A DNA stretch of 64,000 nucleotides from Opisthocomus hoazin (lineage: Eukaryota; Chordata; Aves; Opisthocomiformes; Opisthocomidae): positions 3,100,001 to 3,164,000 of the forward strand of contig NC_134443.1 in the NCBI RefSeq assembly GCF_030867145.1, given 5' to 3'. This document shows, one piece after another, positions 45,500 through 55,749 of the stretch. A model generated the notes under the pieces. The model was not told the origin of the DNA, searched no databases, and worked only from the letters and a program-made list of their open reading frames with translations. The stretch's first letter is position 1, and each line of letters starts with the position of its first letter. A program made the position numbers and the translations under genes.

Positions 45500-48400
45500 C
45501 TCCATCTTTTCATCTCCTTGTTCAGGAAAGTGTCATTATGTGGAAAATCTATGCCGAGTACCTTCTCGGTGGAATATGTGTATTGAATAGTCACCACTAT
45601 CAACCTCATAAAAGTAATTTCATTGTTCTTTACACTCTTGTGAAGCGCTGAACGCTTCATATGTATATACATATTTCCCTTACTAATTTTTTCCAGATTT
45701 TTTTCCACGTATGTCTGTGTATCACAACTGTGATATTTCCAGTTGGAAGATTTCTGGTTTTGTCACTCATCTGAAATCTTTGAAACTCTGACAATTTGAA
45801 AGTGCCTAATAAGGTTTTCAGAAGTAGTATTTGGTTGGTTATTTTGTTTATAGTGAAAGCTACCTGACTGAAGCTTTAACCATGGCATGCTTTGAGTGAA
45901 TTTGACTCAAGGCTTCCAAGGTGAAGTGAGTGTTCAAATCTCATCAGAGTAAGAAGACTCTGTATATGATTGTACCATTAATAAAATTTCATCATGGGCT
46001 TTGATGTCCTCTCTGTCAAGCCTTAAACAAAATCCAATAAAACTTAGCTAATCCACACAGGAACTCTCATAATGTAGAGGAAAAATTACATGACTGAAGG
46101 ACTAGACTAATGCCTGCATGTATTGCCTTTAAGAACAATTTAATTTTAATCTTATTACTCACCATTTAGGAATTTTCTCAAAGATGTTGAGACTCAGCAC
46201 ATCGTGTGCAACTAAGAGACTTTAAAGAATAATAAAGAATACACTTATCTGTAGGTCTATAAGCTTTGAGAAATTTATTCAAGGTTTTCAGTATATCTAG
46301 TCCTTTGCTCTCCCACTGTAGCTACATGGGCCAGCTGGATGCAACTCAGGGAAGAAATAAGAATGAGTTGTGTCATTTCTGGTACTCAATACCTTGTGCA
46401 GGGTTTTCTCTTTTAAAGTTCCCTAAAACCTATTTGAAAATTGAAGTATTACAGTGCTGAGACAGAAATAGTGGAGGAATCAGAGGGATGATACCTGGCA
46501 TTCAGGTTCAGTGCTGGAATCTGTCCAAATGTCCAGAGTGGGGCAAAAGAGGTAGATTTATTTTTTCCTAATGTTTTACACTTCTGTTCTAAGATTTCTT
46601 CAATTAAGAATTACTTACCTGCGAAGTTACTAAGTAAGGAGGTGGAAAAATGGTTTAGAGATAAGATGGGGTATGTCCCTTTTTAAGCTGTAGCTTGAGG
46701 CAGCAAACCCAAAGTGTGAGAGATGGTAAATCGGTGGGCACTAGACTGAGTGTAGTCTCTGCTTAAAAATTGGTTTCCGTGAGTGTATTTTCTGAAGAAA
46801 TAATTGAAGGGAATGGAATGCATATGCAAGTATATGGCGCCCTGTTGACAGAACTGGTATGACTCTAGTAATTCATTATTCACTCAGATCTGTGAGGAAT
46901 CACTGGTGGTGCTCTGATGTACATCAAAGAATGGCTTCATTCTTGGGGGCAGGAAGGGGTAATTCTATGATGCAAATGAACATGTAGCTTAAAGAATACA
47001 GAAATGAATATCAGGAGAATGACATGTCTGGTTAAGTGGCCTGTGTCAAACAACAGTTTGTGGCTGTTGCTACAAGTTTTACAGGACAATTATTTCTCCT
47101 GGTTGCCAGTAAGCACCTGATATTATGGAGGAATTTGTATTTTGAAAATGTACATGTTTACAGGTTTAAAGGTTCATAGCACAGTTTAATTCTGGAAAGG
47201 AAGGGAAATATTTAAAAGTGTAAGTGGGTCACTTTAAATAATTTTATTGAAATACGAAAAGTAGTTTAAAAATTTGTCAAATATTGATTTTTCTTTTTAA
47301 AGAATTGTTTAGGATTGGTTTTCATAGAGTCTGTTAAAATACAAATGCCTTCGCTTTGTGAAGACCTAAACCTATGTGTGTGCTTATAGATGGCAAAGAA
47401 CGAGCTTGGTTCAGAGGTTTCAAAGATACTGCATTGGGCAGATGATGAGGGTGTAATGGTAACTTAAGTCTGTGAATATGCACATTGTTCATGCAAACTG
47501 TGAAGGACTTTGAAGCCCTGCTACTTTAGGAACCTCAGATCAAGAGCTTTTATTTCCCAGATGTCTACGAATCCTTGTGTACAATATTCAATAACTCTTC
47601 GCTGAGGAGAGGTTCAAACCCTGCAGCTTGTACATGAGAGATTGCAAAGTAAAGTTAAAAAACAGCTTAAAATTTTGTATATGTTTTCCACTTATGCAAT
47701 GAAATTTCAGCAGTGTGGAGTGTAATCACTGTTGTACTGCTGTCTGCAGTGAGGAGAAAGAGTATCATGGCAGACAGATTCTTGTGTTGTTTTTCCCCAA
47801 TGACTCCACAGTCATCTCGTGCAAAGATAATTTCTCAAAATAGTTTAAAATTCATGTGTGTCCTCAAGATGACTTGTGACGTGCTATTCATATTTGTGGT
47901 CTGAGATGGAACTGAAGGGAGCTATGAGTTCCCTTCGTAAAAGAACTGATAAATTGGGTTTAAATGTGCCCATGTACTAACAGCTGTGTCTCAGACTGAG
48001 TTACCTAAGTGTAATAGGGTGATACTATCTGAATTAGATATGATACAATAGTATTTTTCTCTGAATTTCACACAGGGCTTTGATTCTTTCTTATTAGATT
48101 CAGTGGGATTTCGGGTGTGCATAGGCTGGAGCTTTTTTGCTGGGCCTTCACAAAACACAGCAGCTCGGTCTAAATTGCTTTATGCTTAGCTGGAGTTGGA
48201 GCTTTGTAAACCTTGGTGGAGACCAGAATTTAATAAGGATTTACACTCATATTCCTCATAAAAGAGCACCTTTGAATGATGAATTATGTATTGTATAAAT
48301 TCTTAGTAATTTTCCTTATGACTAAAGTGAAACATACATTGGAGCATAAATTTTGTTGTGACTGAAAAGTGGCACTGGAATAAATTTGAGCCATAATACC

Positions 48401-48500
48401 AGAAGATGAGAGAAACTTGTATGATGGAATATGTATGTCAGAAGATAAGGAAACAAACCCAAAGTAATAAACAGTAAGGAAAAGACATTTAATCAGTTGG
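45500..48500. other. Single-copy intergenic DNA between the array and FK14
   Basis: This is AT-rich DNA without keratin-array homology. Short open frames carry no recognisable protein. Toward its 3' end, a stretch near 48390-48480 (AGAAGATAAGGAAAC, AGTAATAAACA) resembles the region before FK16 at about 59700-59790, pointing to an old shared upstream region. Otherwise I see nothing in it. Confidence 0.6.
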
Positions 48501-48504
48501 AAGT

Positions 48505-48618
48505 ATTTGGCATTCAGGACATACTCGTTGGTAAATAATTTCAGTCATAAAGGATGTCTGTGGTCCTCAGGCCATCCGAGGTGCAGTATAAAAGCTAACT
48601 CAACTCAAGGTCCTTCCT
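48505..48618 (+). promoter_or_regulatory. FK14 core promoter
   Basis: TATAAAA (48587-48593) is preceded by TCGTTGGTAAATA (compare CTTGTTGGTAAACA in B genes). At the palindrome position there is a degraded TTTGGCATTCAGG, centred about 74.5 bases upstream of TATA. The inferred start is near A48619, with exon 1 to 48651 (GTGAACAAG|GTTAGT). Confidence 0.75.
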
Positions 48619-48651
48619 ACCCCTTCACTTTTTTCCTCTTTTGTGAACAAG

Positions 48652-50299
48652 GTTAGTTCAAATCTACTTCTCTTTTTCTATTTGCTGAATTCTCACCTTC
48701 ATAACAATTTGATTGTCGTTCTTTCTCCACAGTGTTCTGCTAGTTGCCGGATTGATTGGGGGGAAGAATTTTTCTCTTCAAAAAGTTAGCTTTTTGCTAC
48801 TAGAATTGCAGGTAATTCTGGAGTCCAGGCTTGGCCATATAGATCCTTGAAATGGTGATATAAATTCATTCACATGTGGGCTTTCAGACATGCCACGTGA
48901 CTTGGCAAATTGCAACAACAATAATAACAATAAAGATCAAAAAACTGAATGGATAAGGGGTTGGAACTAGATGATCTTTGAAGGTCCCTTCCAACTCCAA
49001 CCATTCTATGACTCTATGATTACAGAGGTCTATGTGCACAGTCATCTTTCAAGTAGAAATGTGCATTTGATATCTTTAAGGGTCTTTTCAATCACCTGTA
49101 AGGTCTGAAATTTCAGCTGGGTTGATATGAAAACAAGAGTGTTTGCAAAAGATGTGGATGCGTTTATCTTCAGAAAAGTCATCCAGAAAAATCCTTTTCT
49201 TTGGTGTTTATTCCATGGGAGGCTTCTTCAGTGTTCCCATTTTTGTTATGACTATAGTACTGAGCACAGTGTGAAACTAGAGGGTAAGATGAACCAGATA
49301 CTAAAAGAAACAGCTGGAGAGGAAGGAAACTAGAAAGGTGCAAAACACAGATTTTTGCGGGCTTTTAGAAATCAATTCAGTTGAAACACGAGCTTTTGAG
49401 CCTCAAATACCACTTTCTAAATGAAGACACAATGAAACTGCGTACTGAGGTGAGAAGGAATAGTACCTTTCTTCACTCTTCTACTGTAGTGATTAACCTA
49501 GACCTCAATATGATAGGCATCATCAAAAAGTTCTGGTTGGTGTCTTATAGTTGCCAAGTTTTGGAATTCTGTTACAGGGTGCAATGACAACTCTTCCAAG
49601 TTTAGATAAATGGTTTCAGGGACCGTGAGGACAAGGGGAAAGCACAGCAGAACTAGAGGAGAGCTGAGCACCCAAAAGGCTGAAATGGTGATAAGAAAAA
49701 TCAAACTTTGTGTTTATTGGTGTGTTGGAACCAGACACAGCGAGCATGCAGTGAAATCCTGGTTTTCTCATGAGTAGCATGTCTGTAGACTAATTGTTAG
49801 GGAAAGATTTCCAAAGACCTCAGCTTCAAGTATGTTTAATTATATTGAGATTTGTTCCTCTTCATAGGTGAAGTTGGAACCTGGAAAATAATTCTTCACT
49901 TCATTTTCCAGATGTCTGTTGAAATGTATCCGTAAGTACATTTGTGCCTAGGCATTACTCATGATCACTATTTCTACAACACTCTGAGTACCTGAAGCTG
50001 GATATCAGTAGTGCCTTTCCCGACATACAGCCAAGCAAAATACTAAAATTAATGATACAGGCAAGTGTCCTTTGTTCTGCTGCCAGTTATTCCACTGGAT
50101 CACCAATAACTGAGAGAGGATTATTTCAAGCTCCATCTTCTTGCACCATATTTCAGAAATCTGTTTCCTTCTCATTTCACTCCCTTCTCAAATCCTAAAA
50201 GGATTCCTGGGAAGTTCCTGTTGTCCTGATACCTGAGCTGAGTAAATGTAAGTGCAATACGACTGCTACAGTGCATTCAAATCTGGTGCTGTGTTTCAG
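48652..50299 (+). other. FK14 intron, 1648 bp
   Basis: The intron runs from GTTAGT to GTGTTTCAG. It is five times longer than array introns and holds the CR1 relic listed separately. I see no gene in it; the open frames at 49127-49333 and 49381-49587 resemble nothing known to me. Confidence 0.75.
48955..49022 (+). mobile_element. CR1 LINE, 3'-end relic
   Basis: The stretch contains GGTTGGAACTAGATGATCTT, GGTCCCTTCCAACTCCAACC and ends with the octamer-like ATTCTATGACTCTATGATT. This is the characteristic 3' end of avian CR1 retroposons. Only about 70 bases are recognisable, so it is a 5'-truncated fragment in sense orientation. Confidence 0.9.
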
Positions 50300-50320
50300 G
50301 CTTACCTCCATCCCACGAAC

Positions 50321-50635
50321 ATGTCCTGCTATGACCTGTGTCCTCCCACCTCCTGTGGCCCTACCCCCCTGGCAAACAGCTGCAACGAGCCCTGTGTCAG
50401 GCAGTGCCAGGACTCGACAGTGGTGATCCAGCCGTCTCCCGTGGTGGTGACCCTGCCCGGACCCATCCTCAGCTCCTTCCCTCAGAACACCACTGTGGGA
50501 TCCTCAGCATCTGCAGTCATTGGGAGTGCACTCAGTGCCAAGGGAGTGCCCATCTCCTCTGGTAGCTCCTCAGGACTTGGGAGCTTTGGCTACCCAGGCC
50601 TGGGTAGTGGGTACAGCTGGCCCTACCATTGCTAA
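50321..50635 (+). CDS. FK14: divergent feather keratin, C-terminally truncated, 104 aa
   Basis: The N-terminus is [16 protein letters not shown], two residues longer than in array genes, with Cys at 3, 7, 12, 21, 25 and 29. The beta-core is intact. The tail is Gly/Ser/Tyr-rich and ends GYSWPYHC. Compared with FK15/FK16 (116 aa), Arg104 has become Cys (TGC) and Tyr105 a stop (TAA), so 12 residues are lost. The old tail and its original stop (50669-50671) remain in frame downstream. Ending in Cys restores a terminal disulfide donor, so the protein may well function. Exon 2 starts at 50300, with the same 21-base leader. The likely poly(A) signal is ATTAAA at 51074-51079. Further changes (A56T, and AVIG for AAVG) show faster evolution than its neighbours. 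Confidence 0.92.
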   Translation: MSCYDLCPPTSCGPTPLANSCNEPCVRQCQDSTVVIQPSPVVVTLPGPILSSFPQNTTVGSSASAVIGSALSAKGVPISSGSSSGLGSFGYPGLGSGYSWPYHC

Positions 50636-51073
50636 AACTCCTACTGCAGTGGTTTCCATGGGCTATGCTAAAGCGTGAGGAGCAAGCAGGAAGAAACGAC
50701 CGGGAACGTTGCAGCACGACCTGACACAGGACTGAGCTCATGGCCATGGTTTTCAGATGTGATCTTAGACACCCACTACTCCACCTGAAGTTAGTGAAGA
50801 TGTGGGAGTTTGTCATTCCTTAAAAGGAGGCCCCTACTCCTGTTATACTACTTTATATTTCTATTCAAGTATGTAGGTCTACCGCGCATCACTGTATTTG
50901 ATACCTCCTGGTGTAAAACTTCTAATTTAGACGGTAGAAGGGACTTGATTGTCAAGGTGCAATGCTACACTGAAAGCAGAGTTCTGTATGTGGAATACAT
51001 CACTGTGAGACATGCTTTTCTTCCCTTACTGAAACCTGTTGCTTTGCAGTATTTTAGCCCACTCTTTGGTATG

Positions 51074-51110
51074 ATTAAATTTATGCTGTTATCATATCTG
51101 CAGTCTTCTG
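51074..51110 (+). terminator. FK14 poly(A) signal region
   Basis: ATTAAA (51074-51079) is followed by TTTATGCTGTTATCAT and CAGTCTTCTG. FK15 has the matching ATTAAAGTTATGCTGCATCA and AAGTCTTCTGG, so the two 3' ends are homologous. Confidence 0.7.
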
Positions 51111-53805
51111 CTATTTTTTCCCGTTCTGCATACCTTCTTTTGAAACTTTTTCTGGGTGAAATTCATCATGGCCTAGATCATCACTACAGGCAGAAACATG
51201 GTGTGAGTACTATCAGGGCCACTAAGAAGAGAAGAACATACGTTTAGCGCTCCAGATCAAAAAATTTTTTAATTTTGCAGCTGAAATGCATATTGATTCC
51301 ACACCGACTCATCGTAATACTTGGCTTTCTGCATCTCTGCCAAGAAATTATTCTCCAGGTTGGAAGCATTTTATGATCTAACAGAATGGCAGGGTATCTA
51401 ATTTAGCATGTAATGATATTTGTTTTAAGGAATCCTGTTCTGATTCACACTTGTTTTTACTAAAAGTAAGGACCTGAGATTTAAACCAGGTTTGCAACAG
51501 CTACCAAAAAAATAGATATCAGGGGAAAACAGAAGAGATTCTCATGCTGGGAAGGTTTGTAGCATTCAGATGATCCCAGTTCTATAAATTCTGTTGCAGC
51601 TGGTTAAATTGTCCCCAATAGTTAAAATGTCCCCAGTAGTTAAATTGCTTGTAGTTTATGTACCAGTCTAGTCTCTTCCTAGCCTAAGATGAAAAGCCTT
51701 CCTCAAAGCTGCTTTCATCTCGGAGACCTATGGATCCTTTGAATGCCTTCTACTATTACACTCCAGCCTCTGAAGTCGACATAAAGATGATACAAATTTC
51801 AGTTCATGTAAATAATTTGTCAGCTCTTTGGCAACTTGGCAGTTCAGCAGCCTGTCATGGGAGCACTCTGTTGTTACGCAAAGGGTATCAAATGAGTGTG
51901 TGGAATGTGAAACTCCATTACCAACCCATGAGGGAGAGGTGTGATGTCCTGGTTCACCAGCCTTAGTAATCTCAAAAAGCAAGATCCAAAGGCTCTCAAC
52001 CTTTTGGGTGAACTCTAGGCCCTAATGAGACTAAATTGCAGAATATCAATTAAAATATTTCCAGGCTAATGAGTCTGTTTCTAAAATATTATATACCCTC
52101 CAAGAAAAAATATTTACCTCCCTAGAGGGAAGAAGGAGATAAAGTTGGCATTCCTTGGCTATCTCATTTTACAGATCAAGGGGAAATGAATTCTACAGGT
52201 GAATGATAGCCTTCACCTACCATAGGGAAATAATTTTTTTAAATATGTAAGAACCTGATAGGTAGTATGTTGGATAGTAGAGATTTTGAGGAAAGGGAAG
52301 AAAAAAGACTGTTCTTTTATGGAAAAGGAGAGGAGAATTTTCTTGTGGAGAATCATTAAAATATACAGAGTCATAACATTTTAGGGAAGATGAAGGTTTG
52401 GCTTATTTTTTAAACTCAGTTATGAAAATTTTGAATAAAATAATTAAAGTTTCTGAAGGTGTTTACTATGAATTAGTTTGCAAAGTCCTTTGAGTGATCT
52501 TGACTCACACACTTTGAAATTAGGTGATTAGCCAGGTGATGCTGAGATCTTGTCGTGTACCTTGGACATTAGGCAGCATGAAAGTTTGCATGTTTGAGCC
52601 ATTAGTGAGAAGCTGTTCTGAACTTTGAAGTCCTTTGTTCTTCTGAGGACCAAGACCAGCCTATGTACAGAGACACTCTTCATTTAGAGTTAACTTGTAC
52701 CTCTTGTTGAGGGACAGTGCTGCTAAGAGGAGAGACCTGATCCCTGCTTTTTGCATACTTTCTGTCTGTGCCAGTAATTCCAGCAGGTTGGAGTGCAGCC
52801 AGGGCAGGCCACTGCAGGCTGCAGAGGTGAAACCAATCATGTAATGATAAACATAATGGAGAACTGTTGGGTGTAATTTTTTCTTGAGGCTGCAGTTTGG
52901 CTCAGGCAGAGCACTGCCTCTCAGAACCAATACTTGAAAGCAACTTTTGACATGTACACTCATACTTCATTTGACGTGCAAATTGCTGCACATCCTGGTG
53001 ACTTGCTGAGATTTCAGGGAAGAATAATGGTGATTCCTCAGATGAGAGTCTGCACAGAAATCCTATCGAGAACTAGAGGCAGTCAATAAATGTCACAAAG
53101 TAAGAAGATCAAGCATTCAATCTCTTCCATTAAAAGTGTGATTGTTTGACTTTCACACAGAAATTAAAGTTAAAATTTATGACTGGATAAAGAAATGTAG
53201 TCTATAGTCTATATATATGTTTATATTAGCTGTATTCTTACAAACTGGGAAAACTATGGGTTAGCCCAAGCAGTTTTAAAATGCATTTTGCTGTCTCTGG
53301 TCAGCAGTTCTCACTGGTCTTAATTTTCTTTAATCTTTGCAATACTTATGGAAATTTGGTGCTGTTCTCAGCTGTGTTTGTGTGGGATTGAAATAGTGCA
53401 GAAGTGCAAAATTTGGGAATATCTATTCTACATCTTGTCTTGTCATAAAGCTAAGTCCTTGAAATGGAAATGCTTGTGAATTGAGCCCAGGCCCACACCT
53501 CAGAGCTAACTGATCATTCACCTAAAGGAGCGAAGTCTTGAATAAGGACTGTGCATCACATACGCTCCCCTTAAGCAGTGTCTTGATGACTAAAATAAAA
53601 CATAAAGCATGTATTTGCCTTAGGAGGCAACATAATTACTGCTGTAATTCAAACGAGTCACCGCAGTCTTCCAAGCAATTAAGTGGGTGCACACTGGTGA
53701 AGATGAAAGCTTTATATTGGAATGTGAATGTAATATGGGGAGGGGAAAAACATGGAGCAATACTAAAAGAGATTCTGAAAGGAAAAAAAATAAGGTTGAT
53801 TGGTT
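51111..53805. other. Single-copy intergenic DNA between FK14 and FK15
   Basis: This stretch is AT-rich. A short imperfect tandem repeat with a unit of about 20 bases (TTAAATTGTCCCCAATAG) is at 51603-51650. Around 52610-52660 and 53060-53140 are stretches resembling the regions before FK16 (near 58790 and 59390-59480), probably remains of an old duplication. No gene is supported. Confidence 0.55.
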
Positions 53806-53812
53806 TGGTGGA

Positions 53813-53923
53813 TTTTGCATGCAAAAGCATGGATCATTAACTAATTTCATGGATAATATATGTCCCTGGTCTGCAGGCAGTCTGGAACAAGGTATAAAAG
53901 CCTATACAACACACGACTCTGCC
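53813..53923 (+). promoter_or_regulatory. FK15 core promoter with perfect 14-base palindrome
   Basis: TTTTGCATGCAAAA (53813-53826) is centred 73.5 bases before TATAAAA (53893-53899), exactly as in the array genes, although the rest of the upstream DNA is unalignable. The inferred start is A53924 (CCATCCACTTCTC) and exon 1 is 53924-53959, with a GAACAG|GTAAGT donor. Confidence 0.87.
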
Positions 53924-53959
53924 ATCCACTTCTCTTGCCTTACTCGCCCAGGTGAACAG

Positions 53960-54976
53960 GTAAGTCTGAATCTACCCAGTGTCTTTTTAAATGCTAAACT
54001 GGTACTTTGATGACTGCTTTTTTTTGGTTATTCTTAGTTCTTTGTAAATATTGCTAGCCTTTTTTCTTTTGGGGAAGGAAAATTAGAAAGGCTTACTTCT
54101 ATCAAAAAGAAAGGCTTTATTGACTTGTGAAGCAGGGCGTAATGAGACAGGCCTGAAGAGGATACTGGCAATATTGTCTCTCAAAACAAGCAGCTTCATG
54201 TTCCATTTTAGAGACCAACGCTAAGGGAGTAGCTAGCCATGAAACTAGCTGGAAACACAGTTTCACTTTCAGAAACTGGGACGAACCAAAAAAAAAAAAA
54301 AAAAAGAAAATTTGTGCTGAGTTGCAGGATCATCCCCAAGTGCTGTTTTCCACAGGCAGAAGAGCAGTGATCGCAGCAGACTCCAACAAATTGTATGCAA
54401 ACCAAGGCAGAAACCTTGGATAGAGAAACTAACCCTTCTTCGCACTCCAGATTTGTCTGCTCTGGTCATATGACATTTGGGAGCAAAGGATGCTTCTCAA
54501 ACACCTCTCTATAGTTCTGCAGATGCTCCTGGCTGGACTATTCGTGACCAAGTTCTAGCACTAAGGTACTAAACCCAGTTATGCGTCAATGTTCAGCTCG
54601 GGGCTGCTTTCCGTGTCTGGTGAAAGCTCCAGCTGCTGTTCTCCATCTCCTGGTACAGTGACAATTGGACCTTCTGCAGAGAGACAGTGCAAAGGGAAAC
54701 TACCAAAGAATGGGAAACGCCTTTGCTGGTAAAGGTTAGGGTAAATTTACTCTGACAGGCACCAGGTTCAGAGGCCAGCCACAGGGCAGAGACATCTTCT
54801 CTCAAAGAAGAGAAACCTCTATGCTGTGTTCAGACTGCCTAGCATGGAGTTCAGTCTATTGTTTACCTCTTTGACCACCTTCTCTAGGTACTTTCACATA
54901 TGTTATTGCCTTCTCTGATTTTCATAAACTTAATACAGCCTTTTGTATTGGATTTAATTTCTTCCCTGTATTTCAG
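53960..54976 (+). other. FK15 intron, 1017 bp
   Basis: The intron runs from GTAAGT to TATTTCAG. It contains a run of 18 A at 54288-54305, possibly the tail of an old retroposon that I cannot identify. I see no gene in it. Confidence 0.75.
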
Positions 54977-54997
54977 ACTTCCCTCTGTCCTACAGAC

Positions 54998-55348
54998 ATG
55001 TCTTCCTACGATCTGTGTCCTCCCATCTCCTGTGGCCCTACCCCCCTGGCAAATAGCTGCAACGAGCCCTGTGTCAGGCAGTGCCAGGACTCGACAGTGG
55101 TGATCCAGCCGTCTCCCGTGGTGGTGACCCTGCCCGGACCCATCCTCAGCTCCTTCCCTCAGAACACCGCTGTGGGATCCACCACCTCTGCAGCTGTTGG
55201 CAGCACCCTCAGCTCCGAGGGAGTTCCCATCTCCTCCGGCAGCTCCTTGGGATTGGGGAGCCTTGGCTATCCAGGCCTGGGCAGTGGGTACAGCCGGCCC
55301 TACGGTCGCTACAACACCTACCGCAGTGGCTTTAGTGAGCCATGCTAA
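54998..55348 (+). CDS. FK15: divergent feather keratin with long Gly/Tyr tail, 116 aa
   Basis: The head is [16 protein letters not shown]; Cys3, present in all other fifteen genes, is Ser here, leaving N-terminal Cys at 7, 12, 21, 25 and 29. The core is STVVIQ followed by [19 protein letters not shown]. The mid region ([10 protein letters not shown]) is closer to the array genes, whereas FK14 and FK16 have GSSASA. The tail is [17 protein letters not shown] and on to FSEPC, ending in C116. Exon 2 begins at 54977 with a 21-base leader. ATTAAA is at 55713-55718 with TTATGCTGCATC after it. The longer Gly/Tyr tail and PPxSC head set FK14-FK16 apart as a second feather-type subfamily, and expression in a different part of the feather is possible but not shown by the sequence. 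Confidence 0.95.
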   Translation: MSSYDLCPPISCGPTPLANSCNEPCVRQCQDSTVVIQPSPVVVTLPGPILSSFPQNTAVGSTTSAAVGSTLSSEGVPISSGSSLGLGSLGYPGLGSGYSRPYGRYNTYRSGFSEPC

Positions 55349-55749
55349 AGCGTGAGGAGCAAGCAGGAAGAAATGACCAGGAACACTGAAGCACGACCCG
55401 GCGCAAGACTGAGCTCATGGCCATGGTTTTCAGATGTGATGTTAGACACCCACAAATCCACCTGAAGTTAATGGAGCTGTGGGAGCTTGGCATCTGCTAA
55501 AATCAGGCCTCTGCTTGTCTTATTCTTTGAATACTTCGTATTTCTGATGAAACAAGTTTTTTCCTGTTTCTGTAGATGGGACTTTATTGTCTCAGTTCAC
55601 AGCAGCCCTAAGAAAAGAAAGCCAGGATGAAAAGCCATATTAGCTGTTGTCTTACTGATTCCTAGAAATATGTACTTACACTTTGTACTTTTGTATTCTG
55701 CTTTTTGCTCTCATTAAAGTTATGCTGCATCACAATCCAAGTCTTCTGG

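Noticed and set aside
50810-51247. 145-codon frame after FK14
   Set aside because: It covers the FK14 3' UTR and its ATTAAA signal and resembles no protein.
53687-54010. 107-codon frame over the FK15 promoter
   Set aside because: It spans the palindrome, TATA box, exon 1 and donor, so it is promoter DNA.
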